DNA from: Sabethes cyaneus
Taxonomy: Eukaryota > Arthropoda > Insecta > Diptera > Culicidae
DNA length: 64,000 nucleotides
Direction: 5' to 3'
NCBI RefSeq assembly: GCF_943734655.1
Contig: NC_071354.1
Span: 8,960,001-9,024,000, forward strand
Each line of letters starts with the position of its first letter. The stretch's first letter is position 1. A program made the position numbers and the translations under genes. This document shows positions 1 to 10,783 of this stretch, piece after piece. Under the pieces are notes generated by a model. It was not told the DNA's origin and did not search any database. It saw only the letters and a program-made list of their open reading frames with translations.

Positions 1-624
1 TGCTTTAATAATGGACGACAAAGCGTACGTGAAATTGTACTATAAATCTCTCCCAGGGCCACAGTAGTACAAGGTGCAAGAAGATCTGGAACATCCATTC
101 TAGTCGAAAATCAGAGGGGTTGTGTACCAGACACGACCGCATATATAGGCGACGCAGGACTACGTAAGTCTCTTTGTAGTGATTGTAGCATGTATTCATG
201 CTTGTAATCATTCGATTCTGCATGTATACATGCTATATGCAATATATATACATGCTATGTATGTAACATTTATCAAGGTAGTAACATTGCATACGTTCAA
301 TTCTCAAAAGATTTCAGAGTTATTTCTATGTGCATTTGGAAACAATTGAACAAAATCAAGAACACAAACTATTACTTCCCTGCTACCTTACTGAAATTAA
401 AGATTGTTTTTATTATCCATGGTTTCCCACGTTGAAAGGATTTTACCAATTCAATCCTATTTTATCAACAGCACATCTTTTCACTACACTTCTAATGAAA
501 CGGCAAGCCTGCGTATTCATACAGTCATATTGTTTTTGTATGCCAGAAGGGCATTGGGTTAAAAGGCCACTGCGACAGTCTTAATGATCGTCTTTTGTGG
601 CAGTACAGAGTCATATTATAACCG
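1..624. other. AT-rich stretch, no gene seen
   Basis: No coding pattern, RNA gene or recognisable transposon is visible. Around 185-262 the octamer ATACATGC and close variants recur several times amid ATATAT runs. The short open frames on either strand lack similarity to anything I recognise. Confidence 0.6.
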
Positions 625-992
625 AACACTACAGCTGTAGCACATTTTTCCAACCCAGATATCAAATTCGCCGAGGTTTAATCGTCACGCAGTAAAGAAT
701 TTGCGATCTGTTGGGACAACGAACTTGTGTCATTTTTTCTGGCACTCTTCCCTAACACAGACATCAGATTGGACTAGGTTTAATCGCGTTCGTAAGAAAT
801 CTGTTGGAACGAGGGGGCTTTGTCACTCTCTCTGGCGTACTTCCCAAGCAAGGACATCAAAATGGTCTAGGTTGAACCGCGGTGTTAAGAAATCTTGTTG
901 AAATGAGGAAACTTTGTCACTTCTTTTGGCTTACTTCCCAAGCACAGATATCAAATTGGTAGAGGTTTAGATCATCACAAAGAATCTTCCTA
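625..992. repeat. 93-bp tandem repeat, about 4 copies
   Basis: The motif TCTGTTGG recurs at 707 and 800, and as TCTTGTTG at 893, exactly 93 bp apart each time. A more diverged copy lies upstream of 707. Each unit also carries a TTTGTCACTTnTTnTGGC-like segment and CCCAAGCACAGAYATCAAATTGG. Because 93 is a multiple of 3, the plus frame at 701-901 stays open and reads as repeated 31-residue blocks beginning SVGT. Whether that is selection or arithmetic cannot be told from this window. Confidence 0.75.
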
Positions 993-1329
993 CCAATCAC
1001 GAAGCAAGAATTCTGGTAAAACATAGGTTCATTATTTTCAATTTTTCAATAGTTCAACATCAAGAATCCATGAATAAGAATGTATAAGAATATTGAATGT
1101 GAATGTGTAAGAATATTGAAAATCGATTGGAAAATCGCTGAGCTATTTGCGCTCAAAACCTTTCATTTTTCGTGACGCTCGCATTTTTCGATTTTTTGGA
1201 ATGACATCCTATCTCAAAACTTGCCGTAAGACGTAGTCCTACGTCAAAACTTTATAAAATATTTGTAATGGCCTTATTTATTTTCTGTTAAATTCATCTG
1301 ACAGTGTCTACATGAATACTAATATCTAA
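993..1329. other. AT-rich stretch, no gene seen
   Basis: No gene is visible. A 26-bp stretch near 1244-1272 (core AAAATATTTGTAATGGCC) recurs near 28,410-28,432, so at least part of this stretch is an interspersed repeat. Confidence 0.5.
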
Positions 1330-2925
1330 TTAAAAGTTTCTGTTACGTAGTCTTTGTACAAACTTATGCGATGGTTGTCCGAAATCGAATAGCTCTTCCA
1401 CTGTCGAAAATGTTCTAATGCAAGCAGTTACAGGCTCGTTACGCCCGAAAGAAGTGCGATGAAATGGTGCTTGCAGTACTCCGGTCGATCTTATATTACG
1501 CTGTGAAGCGCGAAAATCCATGAGTAACAAAAGCTGGGGAGAGTCGATTTCACCATTTATGACTTTTGCCACAAACACTGCCTGCTGGATTCTGCGTCGG
1601 TGTTCAAGTGAATCTAGGTCAAGAAGACGGCAACGATCCAAGTATGGTGGGAGCTTCTCTGGATTACGCCACGGTAGATGTCGCAAAGCCATCCGGATAA
1701 ATTTTCTCTGCACTCTCTTGACACGTAAGTTCCACGATACTTGTTGAGGATTTCAAACTAAGCAACAGTTCTCAAGCAGTGGTCGAACTAGGGCGCAGTA
1801 TAGCGACTTGAGGCAGTGGGGATCCTTGAAGTCCCGACCATTTTTTGAAATAAATCCAAGCTGACGCATTGCTTTCGAGAAAATTGATTCACGGTGTAAG
1901 TTAAATGTGAGCTTAGTGTCCAGCAAAATTCCAAGGTCAGTAACATGGTCGACTCTGCGCAATTCAGTTCCATCTATCCGATAATTAAAAAGAATCGGAG
2001 TTTTTAAGCGGTAAAAACTCATCACCTCGCATTTTGCAACACTTATTGTAAGCCAGTTTTGTTTACACCATATAACAAATACGTCGAGCAAAGCTTGAAG
2101 GCGGCGACAATCCTCCATTTTTTCAACAGCCAAAAACAATTTCAAGTCATCAACATATACAAGTCTGCAACCAGCACCCAATAGGAACGTAACATCGTTG
2201 AAAAACAGCGAGAAAAGCAGCGGGCCCATATTGCTACCTTGCGGAACTCCAGACATGTTCGTACACTGCGAAGAAATACAGGATTCAAGCTTCACACGCA
2301 GCACTCTTCCACGCAAGTATGAGCTTAGCCAACAAATCATCTGGTAGGAAGCCCCCAGATGGGAAAGTTTACCCAATAATGGTATGGTCAATTCTATCAA
2401 AAGCAGCTTTCAAGTCCGTGTAGATTATATCAACTTGCTTCTTGTTCCCCATTTCCGAAATACAAAATGAAGTAAATTCCATCAGATTCGTGCAAACGGA
2501 ACGACCAGGCATAAAACCATGCTGCGCTGTGGATATATAGTTCTTGGTGCGGGACAAAATCACTCCACTTATATCTCGAACAGTTTTGACGCAGCAGGAA
2601 GGCTCGTAATTTCGCGATAGTTTCTTACGTTTTGACGATCGCCAGTTTTATATACTGGGAACATAAATGACTGCTCCCAAATATTAGGGAATTTACTTTG
2701 TTCGAATGACTTGTTAAAAATCGTGCGCAATGGCTAGAGGCTCGGCACAGCGATTTAACACCACAGCTGGAATAGCATCAGGTCCCGCGGAAAATTGACG
2801 CTTTAATTTTTTTGCAGCTTCTATCACTATGCTGGTAGTAATGTCGAATAAGCTCAAGTCAACTAAGTCGGACGGAACATGCGCAGCGGCTACATCCGCA
2901 TGATATGCGTAATCAGCATAATAGT
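1330..2925 (-). pseudogene. Non-LTR retrotransposon reverse transcriptase, decayed (Jockey/CR1-like)
   Basis: Read on the minus strand from 2925 down to 1330, three blocks in shifting frames give an ordered non-LTR RT. Near 2780 is the pre-finger motif GPDAIPAVVL. Near 2500 is QHGFMPGRSVCTN, followed by the palm A block DLKAAFDRIDH near 2390. Next come the B block SGVPQGSNMGPLLF (about 2260-2220), the catalytic block YVDDLKLF (about 2160, V in place of the usual A) and the primer-grip region LGILLDTKLTF (about 1930). The C-terminal block LRHLPWR...LPPYLDRCRLL is at about 1690-1610. Frameshifts and stops separate the blocks, and no endonuclease domain is seen. The 5' side abuts the repeat at 2916-3138, so the element is 5'-truncated or interrupted there. 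Jockey/CR1 assignment rests on the SGVPQGSxxGPLLF and LPWR signatures and is inference. Confidence 0.85.
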
Positions 2926-3138
2926 TACTTCAGAAAATTTCCTTCATTCAAAAAACACTTTCTAGTGGTGAAAAAATATTCAGACATTAGACCCTAATCA
3001 GTTACAAACAATATTTTCTCTATTTTAAGTCAAAAATGATTGCTAGCTACAGAAAAGTTGTAGCTTAACTATTTTCGAGAAACTTTGTTGAACACTGAAG
3101 ATTTCTGTCTCTTACATGTTTTCGATCTAGCTCTTTAA
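2916..3138 (-). repeat. Interspersed repeat, inverted partner of 7293-7572
   Basis: Reverse-complementing this stretch gives a sequence closely matching 7293-7572. Shared words include GTTCAACAAAGTTTCT, AAAATAGTTAAGCTACAACT and TTTTTCACCACTAGAAAGTG. This copy lacks about 48 bp near the TTAGATCGAA end and has lost the ACACCC portion of the inner terminal repeat seen in the other copy. It ends directly against the RT fragment at 1330-2925. Confidence 0.85.
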
Positions 3139-3977
3139 TAACGTTTCGTATGCTTTTCAAATGATCTAAGAAATTATTATGGAAAATTGCACATTTTTGT
3201 CGAAGATAGTAGAGCTCTATCTTTTTTCCTTTAGCAGTTATCGCTGGTTTTTTAATTTTTACATGTAATCTTTAAGGGTGTGTAACCCGAGGGAGACCAG
3301 CTATGAGCAGCTAATCTCATTCTTTTTTTGCTGTGAATCAATTTATGCTGTATCCCACCATGTACAACTTAGGGCGGAACACTGTGGAACTATGGAAACC
3401 ATAGTTTTGTACCGCTTTCGCATGTTCTCTGAATTGAATCAACAAATTTTGTAACGGTAATCTGGTGACCATATACAAAACCTGTCAATGCTTTAGTCAA
3501 TTGTTTTTTTTTTTCGCGAAAAACTAGTGATCGTCAAAATATATAACTTACGGCAAAATGTGTAACCCGCCAGTGCACACTGCATTTTAATCCTTGAGAC
3601 AGCAATTGTAGAAGCTACCGTTCTTCCGATTAGTAGGGGACATGTGCATAATGTGGCACAGGTGGACATTACACCCCAGTTCGTTTATTCCTAAACTAGC
3701 CCAAATTAAAATGCAAAACTAATGAGAAACCTTAAAATTCGATGAAAACAGCCTACTATGCAAGTTTGACAGTTATCAGTGGCTGTCAACCAAAAGAAAA
3801 ATAAATTTGTTTTTTAACAGCTTCCGATGTAATTTTTTGTGTCGTTTCCGTAAGCTTTTTTGTGGTTAAAGTCTGTAAGTATCCTGTTGTTGCGATTCGA
3901 TTGCGCAAAGTGAAGCTCTAAAGCATTATCTCAGGCGAAAAACCGGTGAGAAACGCTTAGTTTGCTTAATTATTTAA
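3139..3977. other. Spacer, no gene seen
   Basis: AT-rich DNA without a recognisable coding region. A GTGTAACCCG word occurs twice (near 3279 and 3561), and a GTGCATAATGTGGCACAGG stretch near 3645 resembles the CATATT/GGGGCA motifs of 6090-6710. No RNA gene is seen. Confidence 0.45.
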
Positions 3978-6080
3978 TACTAGCTGACCCGACAAACTTC
4001 GTATTGCCACAAATTAACCTGTGTTGTACATAAATCATGAATCTCGGATGATCTTTGTCACTATCTCGAGTTTTGCAAGCCCCCCAGTGGGCGGCGCTTC
4101 CGACGGCGGGTCACCGGCAACACTCGCGACCGGCTCGTCCTGAATGATCTAGTGTTACTATAGATAGTTTTTGTGGTCTTGTTATTGATTAATATTTTAT
4201 GGAAGAGTCTCGAATTTCTCGAGTTGGATTAGTTTTTGAGTTTCGCAAAAATTTCTGTTTTATTTGTATGAGAGTCCATATCCCCCTACCACAGGGGTGA
4301 GAGGTCTCTAACTATCATAAAATAAATTCAAGACTCAAAAATCTCCTACATGCTAAATTTGGTTCCATTTGCTTGATTAGTACTCAAATTATAAGGAAAT
4401 TTGTATTTCATTTGTATGGGAGCCCACCCTCTTAAAAGGGAAAGGGGTCGTAATACACCACAGAAAAAAAATTCTGCCATCTAAACTCTCACATGCCAAA
4501 TTTGGTTCCATTTGCTTGATTAGTTCTAAAGTTATGAGCAAATTTGTATTTCGTTTGAATGGGAGCCCCCCCCCCCTCCTAAAAAGGTAAGAAGTCCTAA
4601 TTCATAATGGGAAAAATGGTTGCCTCCAAAAACACCCACATGCCAAATATGGTTCCATTTGCTTGATTAGTTCTCGAATTATGAGGAAATTTGTATTTCA
4701 TTTGTGTAGAAGCCCCCCCTCTTGAAGTGTGGAAGGATCCTAATTCACCGTAGAAAATATTTTTGCCTCCAAAAACCTCCACATGCCGAATTTGGTTCTA
4801 TTTGCTTGATTAGTTCTCGAGTTATGGGGAAATTTGTATTTCATTTGTATTGGAGCCCCCCCTCCTAATGTGGGAAGAGGTCCTAATTCATCACAGAAAA
4901 AATTCTTGCCTCCAAAACCACCTACACGCCAAATTTGGTTCCATTTGCTGGATTAGTTCTCGAGTTATAAGGAAATTTGTATTTCGTTTGTACAGGAGCC
5001 CCCCCTCTTAAAGTGAGGAGGGGTCCTAATTCAACATAGAAAATTTTCTTGCTCTCGAAAACCTTCACATGCCAAATTTGGTTGCATTTGCTTGATTAGT
5101 TCTCGAGTTATGAGGAAATTTGTATGGAAGCCCCCCCTCTTAAAGGGGAGAGGAGTTATAATTCCTCTTATAAAGAGGGGAGGGGTCTCCATTCACCATA
5201 GAATAAATTCTTGTCACCAAAAAAAACACCCACATGCCAAATGTTGTTCTATTTGCTTGATTAGTTCTCGAGTTAGGAGGAAATTTGTATTTCATTTGTA
5301 CAGGAGCCCCCCCTCTTAGAGTGGGGAGGGGTCCTAATTCACCGTAGAAAATTTTCTTGCCCTCGAAAACCTTCACATGCCAAATTTGGTACCATTTGCT
5401 TGATTAGTTCTCGAGTTATGAGGAAATTTGTATGGAAGCCCCCCCTCTTAAAGGGGAGAGGAGTTACAATTCCCCTTATAAAGAGGGAGGGGTCTCAATT
5501 TACCATAGAATAAATTCTTGTCACCGAAAACACCCACATGCCAAATTTGGTTCTATTTGCTTGATTAGTTCTCGAGTTATGAGGAAATTTGTATTTCATT
5601 TGTATAGGAGCCCCCCTCCTAAAGTGGGGAGAGGTTCTTATTCATCATAGAAAAAATTCTTGCCTCCAAAAACACCTACATGCCAAATTTGGTTCCATTT
5701 GCTGGATTAGTTCTCGAGTTATGAGGAAATATGTATGGAAACCCCCCCTCTTAAAGGGGAGAGGAGTTATAATTCCCCTTATAAAGAGGGGAGGGGTCTC
5801 AAATTACCCTAGAATAAATTCTTGTCACCGAAAACACCCACATGCCAAATTTGGTTCTATTTGCTTGATTAGTTCTCGAGTTATGCAGAAATTTGTGTTT
5901 CATTTGTATGGGAGCCCCCCCTCTTAGAGTGGGGAGGGGTCTCTAACCATCACTAAAACCTTTCCTGGCCCCAAAAACCTCTACATGCAAATTTTCACGC
6001 CGATTGGTTCAGTAGTTTTTGATTCTATAAGGAACACAGGACAGACAGACAGACAGAAATCCTTCTTTATAGGTATAGAT
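3978..6080 (+). repeat. 2.1-kb interspersed element built on a ~145-bp internal tandem repeat
   Basis: The left edge reads ACTAGCTGACCCGACAAACT and the right edge reads ACAGACAGACAGACAG followed by AAATCCTTCTTTATAGGTATAGAT-like sequence. I associate this edge pair with a widespread arthropod repeat type but cannot assign it to a family. Between the edges the key word CACATGCCAAATTTGG recurs at about 4349, 4492, 4639, 4792, 4925, 5068, 5233, 5377, 5537, 5689, 5841 and 5984, spaced 133-165 bp. Every unit carries ATTAGTTCTCGAGTTATGAG and a run of 6-10 C after GGAG. From 5068 to 5841 the units alternate between two types, making a 304-312 bp dimer. Short open frames through it are repeat shadows. 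Confidence 0.85.
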
Positions 6081-7292
6081 TTTTCCCGCCATGTCGTATG
6101 CGGCCAATATGCCCCGCTTGCGACGGTGCAATATGCCACATTGCAGATGAGGCTTTGAATACATATAAATATATATAAATGAAAGTCTATTGCCACTATT
6201 AACCTCAGTTAGTATTGTAGAATTAAAGTGCTAGGAATAATTTATCAACCACGTCTAAATTCCAGGTAAATTGCAGATTACTTAACAAAGCGGAGCAATA
6301 TGCCCTACTTGCAGTATAATATGCCCTGTGCAGAAAAGAAAAGCTATCCCAGGAGACCGACACGAGGTTTAATTTATATGAAAATACAATATTTTGAGAA
6401 TATCTAAGAAAGTTTAACTATCTACAAAATAGAGTAGGTATATCAATTGCACAGCTACTTGAAACACAACGTGGAGCGTATTATACTGCAGCTGGGGCAT
6501 ATTGCCCGCATAGACGAGAAACCCAAATTTTAGACGCCGTTTTTAAATAATTCGTAGTATTTTTATTCTACAATATTAAAGGAAGTAAACAGTTGCAGTT
6601 GATTTTCAACTCAAAAATCAACATATATTCGTAATTATAACGTTAATCTTGGGAAGTCCTTTTGAAATATATCTATTTATTCTTAAGGGGGGCACATTAT
6701 ACTACATTACCTTACATTGTCGAAAGAATATCAAGATTGTCGAAATAAGGACATAAAAAGGTTTTGGGAACCTAAGGAAGCCACCGTCCGTCCGATCCGT
6801 TGATATCTTCCATACAGAAAGTCTGTAAAAAACTATGCCGTTCAGTGAAACTGCACTGAAACTGCTAAAAGAACCTGTTCTATCAACCAATATCATAAAT
6901 GAAGACAACATTTTATGTTTTCATGCATCGTTTTTTTTTTTCTTTTTCGTTTTTCTCAAGCTGTGTTTCGTTTACAAAGCTCAAAAGTTATAAAAATCTT
7001 TGCCAAGCTACTACCAACAAAACTAAAAAAAAGTTTTTCCAATACGCTGTGTAGTTTCTGAGAAAAAGGTACATAAAGTTTGAAAATCGTGGTTTTTCAG
7101 AAGCGGCGTTTTATTACGTCGAGGGTTTTTCACGCCGCACTGGAATGCTTATGTGTATGATCGTTTTTCGGCCACTTCCCGTGCTCGGATCATTACAAAA
7201 TTATTATAAAAATAAGCGGAAAAGACTACAGAACCAAAATCTGAAATAAAAAATTTATGACTTTTTCAAAAATTTCAGTCGTTTATGTCCCC
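6081..7292. other. AT-rich spacer with recurring GGGCATATT-type motifs
   Basis: No gene is recognised. Between 6100 and 6520 the words ATATGCC, ATATGCCCT and GGGGCATATTGCCC recur at least five times on both strands, each next to CTTGCRG- or CTGCAG-like bases, so this looks like a decayed repeat. A 69-codon minus frame at 6702-6911 has no recognisable features and is not called. Confidence 0.4.
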
Positions 7293-7572
7293 TTAAAGAG
7301 TTAGATCGAAAAAACTGTTTTGAAGGGTGTCCCTTAGAGTTTGGCTCCATAACTTCTTTCATGTAAGAGACAAACATCTTTAGTGTTCAACAAAGTTTCT
7401 TGAAAATAGTTAAGCTACAACTTTTGCTACCTAAATCATTTCTGACTTAAAATAGGAAAAATATTGTTTGTATCTGATTAGGGACACCCTAATGTCCGAA
7501 TATTTTTTCACCACTAGAAAGTGCTTTTTGAATGAAGAAACTTTTCTGAAGCAACTATTATGCTATATCTTA
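7293..7572 (+). mobile_element. Interspersed repeat with 11-bp terminal inverted repeats inside
   Basis: This is the fuller partner of the inverted copy at 2916-3138. Inside it, AGGGTGTCCCT at 7324-7334 and its exact reverse complement AGGGACACCCT at 7480-7490 bound a 167-bp segment. That arrangement suggests a small non-autonomous DNA element within a larger shared repeat. Similarity continues outside the inverted repeats on both sides, so the 167-bp unit alone does not account for the duplication. Confidence 0.65.
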
Positions 7573-8262
7573 AGGTTTCGATGCTATAACTTATGTCTCA
7601 CTATTTTTGAAACCTTTCCACTGTGCAGCGGGCTAATGGAGGAGCGTGTAGAATAGATTGCTCCGATAAGTCGCTGAAATCGATCGAGCTAGTGCCGCGA
7701 TCAGCTAGCGTCACGTACAGCTAGCTCATTATCGCAGCGTCGACGTTTGACTCTTAATTTTGGCTCGATGGATTGCTCATTGCGATTTTGCGAAAGCAAA
7801 TTTTGCAAAATGTCAAGCCTGCCAATTGAGCTGCAGCTAAAGGAACTTCCCTTCACAGCGATTTGGCAGTGCAAGCGATGTCGATGGTTCTAATTACTTA
7901 CCTAGGAGATCTTTGACGTCAAGGATTCATCAGTCACAATCATCAGTCACAATCCGATGGAGAAATGGCATCTCTTTTTACCTGGCGAGCACCAATTCGT
8001 AAGTGATTTATCGGGTTCAAAGCTCATGTAGAACGTATTTTCCGAAATTCTGGATGCTTCTTGAGCCACATTCAATTGATCCGAAATTCGTTGTTGCATT
8101 TGAGTTACATCTTCTCGCAAAAGTGGTTCCAGCTCGCAGTTCTCGAACTTATTCTATGGGTTTTCAAGCGCTTCGTCTTTCACGCCAAAAGCACCATTTT
8201 AAATTTTTTTAAGCCACTAAAGGAACTGCCAAGAGCATGTTCACCGTAAACTTCGACAAGCA
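7573..8262. other. Spacer, no gene seen
   Basis: Mixed-composition DNA. A short direct duplication ATCAGTCACAAT occurs twice near 7929-7955, and GCTAGC words cluster near 7690-7730. The open frames at 8003-8212 and 8061-8249 have no recognisable domain. Confidence 0.4.
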
Positions 8263-8610
8263 TGGGATAGGGATTGAGATTGAGATTGGGATTGGGATTG
8301 GGATTGGGATTGGGATTGGGATTGGGATTGGGATTGGGATTGGGATTGGGATTGGGATTGGGATTGGGATTGGGATTGGGATTGGGATTGGGATTGGGAT
8401 TGGGATTGGGATTGGGATTGGGATTGGGATTGGGATTGGGATTGGGATTGGGATTGGGATTGGGATTGGGATTGGGATTGGGATTGGGATTGGGATTGGG
8501 ATTGGGATTGGGATTGGGATTGGGATTGGGATTGGGATTGGGATTGGGATTGGAATTGGGATTGGGATTGGGATTGGGTTTGGGATTGGGATTGGGATTG
8601 GGGTTGGGAT
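8263..8610 (+). repeat. (GGGATT)n hexanucleotide array, about 57 units
   Basis: Near-perfect GGGATT repeats run for roughly 350 bp, with GAGATT variants at the left end and GGAATT, GGGTTT and GGGGTT variants near the right end. The plus strand matches the canonical G-quadruplex pattern of G3 runs with 3-nt loops. Open frames through it read as GI, LG and, on the minus strand, PI dipeptide repeats and are not genes. The unit is not the telomere repeat (TTAGG or TTAGGG); it is only the base-order reversal of TTAGGG. Confidence 0.97.
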
Positions 8611-10196
8611 CGGTACTGGAACTGCGATTAGGTTTTTTAATCGAAATTTGGTTAAGAATTCAAACAATATAATACGCAGAAATTTTTACTTCCAGTTGAC
8701 AAAAGCCAACTCGTCCCCATTTTTCGCCACAGATCATCAGTTTTGCTTAAATTTATTCTCATTTCCAACAGTTTACTGGGACTTCAAGTTCCAGTTAACG
8801 AGGGCCAAATATTTCTCAATTGGGCATAGCTCTGGCGTGTTGAGAGGGTTTTTGTTCGTGAGCTAGTCTTATAACCTAGACAATTACACCTAGACAATTG
8901 CTAGTAAAACGATCCTACAGATTCTAGCAGTGTTTCATTGAGAGCCTGCCAAATCCGTTGTGCGTAAGAAAAGCCAGTAGATGCTTTTCCAGACACTTGT
9001 TTACGTAAATTTCCTGGTTGACCTTTCCGGTTCAAATGAAAATGTTACTTTTCAAGCTTTGAGTACAGATATCTAGCAAAGCCAGATTTTTCTGAGCGTC
9101 AAAGTTCAGTTTCATATGCTTGAAAATGTCTGTTACTTTCCCTTTCGATTCCTGGTTCGTTCGAAACTATCAACTTTTAGCTTTTCAATTTCAAAACTTC
9201 TGCTCCGGAAGCTGCTGGAAGTCTGCCTTGGCGTAGACTTCATAGTCCAAACTCAAACACTTACAGAATGAGCGGGTTCTTAGGTTTTTTTAATGCACGA
9301 CTGAAAGAAAAGCATCAACCAAATATTGATCGTAACACACTTTATCGGTGAAATTTATAATAGCACCATTGTATTAAAAAGCCAGACAAATATTCAATTG
9401 TTATGCTTTGAAAAACACTAAATGAAATTGATGCTCGGTGGGAAAAACGCCAAACGCAACCAATCGATGGAGCAGCATACATGTATTCTAATTAAAAACA
9501 ATCCAATCCGAACAAAAACTAAAGCGAAAATGATTTTGACAGCGGAATGAATTTCAATAAAATCCAGTCTACAGTGCATAATTTATGTTGCGCCCATTTC
9601 CGGTGACCTTTTCGGCACACTGCGTGATAAATGTTGTCGCTGCTCATTAGTTATGCAGGTTGAATTACTATCGATTTGCCATAAATTTTAGCCTCTCCCG
9701 TGTGTGGTAGCCAAGTTTTTTTTTTTTGTTATTCAGTGACAACCAACCATTTTGCAGTTTTGCACTTTTATGCACTTATAAAGAGTTGTTAAAACAATAC
9801 TTTCGTGAAAAAGTACGTCAGAACAGTGCAACTTTTGTGATCCGTTTGCAGTGTATACGTAAATGCTTCTTGACTTTCGTCGTAAAAATCAAAACTATGT
9901 TCGTTTCCGGTTTTATTTTAATCAGGATTGTATCTGGCAAACATCAGATAGACAAGACAGACAGACGGACAGTCACATGCTGTCAGCGACGGGGGAGGAG
10001 ATCTTCCACCCCTCTAATCTGGGGTTCACCGTGGGAACTCCGGGAGCGGTGCACGGAATGTCCGTAAATAATTTTATGAACGCTCTAATGACGGTTTTGA
10101 TCTCCGGTAAATAGAATCCCCCCGTGTGCTCCAGCAACGGGTGGTGCACGGGTTTTGATGGCTTCCATTTTCCCAGCCCGCCCGCCTGTTTAGCCA
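8611..10196. other. Single-copy-looking DNA upstream of the candidate exon
   Basis: No coding exon could be supported. A 113-codon frame at 9726-10067 has no recognisable domain. The text around 9,900-10,250 (GACAGACAGACGGACAG, GC-rich patches, CGT repeats) resembles gene-proximal or intronic DNA rather than satellite. Confidence 0.4.
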
Positions 10197-10222
10197 TCGC
10201 CGTCGTCGTCGTCGTCGTCGAC
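10197..10222. repeat. (CGT)n microsatellite
   Basis: Seven perfect CGT units occur in a GC-rich patch. Similar short CGT runs lie near 24,741 and at 26,815, only in the non-satellite islands. Confidence 0.9.
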
Positions 10223-10555
10223 GCCATGTCGTTTTCTGTCGCTTTCAACTGCGGGAGCAGTAATCCGAAATGTATGCGAAGTAATTGCAGAGTACACCTA
10301 ACTCCTCGGTACAACAACCCAACCCAGACGGTGACGGAGAAAACGTGAGATGAAAGACATCTGCTTGGGAGTCGGGGAGGGTTTGCTAGTCTGGTACATA
10401 TTATAATAGTTGGTGCTAGCGGGCATCAAAGCAAGCGGAACTGTAATTTCGAGTTTAGCAAATTGGTTATCAATATTTATTAGTCAGTAATTGTTTGTTT
10501 TTCAACTGTCATAACGACATTTATTGATATTTTCGTTTTCTGCTTCTCTTTGCAG

Positions 10556-10719
10556 TGAATCACCGAGAACCGTGTGCGGGAATGAGGAGTGTGTGAAAAC
10601 CGAAGCCAAAATCTAAACCAAATTAGTAGCAACAAACACCCGCTAGCGTCATACCAAATGAGTTTATAGATGTATTTTTTGTCTGTTACCAAACCTTCGA
10701 AGATTAAGAGTTATTAGAT
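10556..10719 (+). other. Putative 5'UTR part of an exon, with 3' splice site
   Basis: A pyrimidine tract (TTTTCGTTTTCTGCTTCTCT) ends in TTGCAG at 10550-10555, a strong 3' splice site. The exon would begin TGAATCACCG. An in-frame TAA at 10705-10707 lies just upstream of the start codon at 10720, so translation cannot enter from an upstream exon in that frame. This fits an untranslated leader. Splicing is inferred from sequence alone. Confidence 0.45.
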
Positions 10720-10783
10720 ATGAATAGTATTGTTATTATCAGTTTATGGATATTATTACTGTTTAACAAAGTTTTATGTCAAG
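10720..10783 (+). CDS. First coding exon of a secreted or membrane protein (signal peptide), partial
   Basis: The ATG at 10720 opens 21 codons plus one base before a consensus 5' splice site G|GTAAGT at 10784. The peptide starts MNSIVIISLWILLLF and ends NKVLCQ. This is a short polar N-terminus, an unbroken hydrophobic core of about 12 residues, and a small residue plus Cys near the end, as in a secretory signal peptide. A signal peptide ending exactly at an exon boundary in phase 1, behind a 5'UTR, is common in extracellular-domain proteins such as immunoglobulin-superfamily or receptor genes. The next exon would lie past a long intron, and none is recognisable downstream on this strand, so the product cannot be named. 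The chief alternative is a chance ORF between chance splice motifs. Three independent signals in the right order (acceptor, signal peptide, donor) make that less likely. Confidence 0.5.

Noticed and set aside
8263..8610. Interstitial telomeric repeat
   Set aside because: The unit is GGGATT, which is not a rotation of TTAGGG or TTAGG or of their complements; it is only the reversed base order of TTAGGG.
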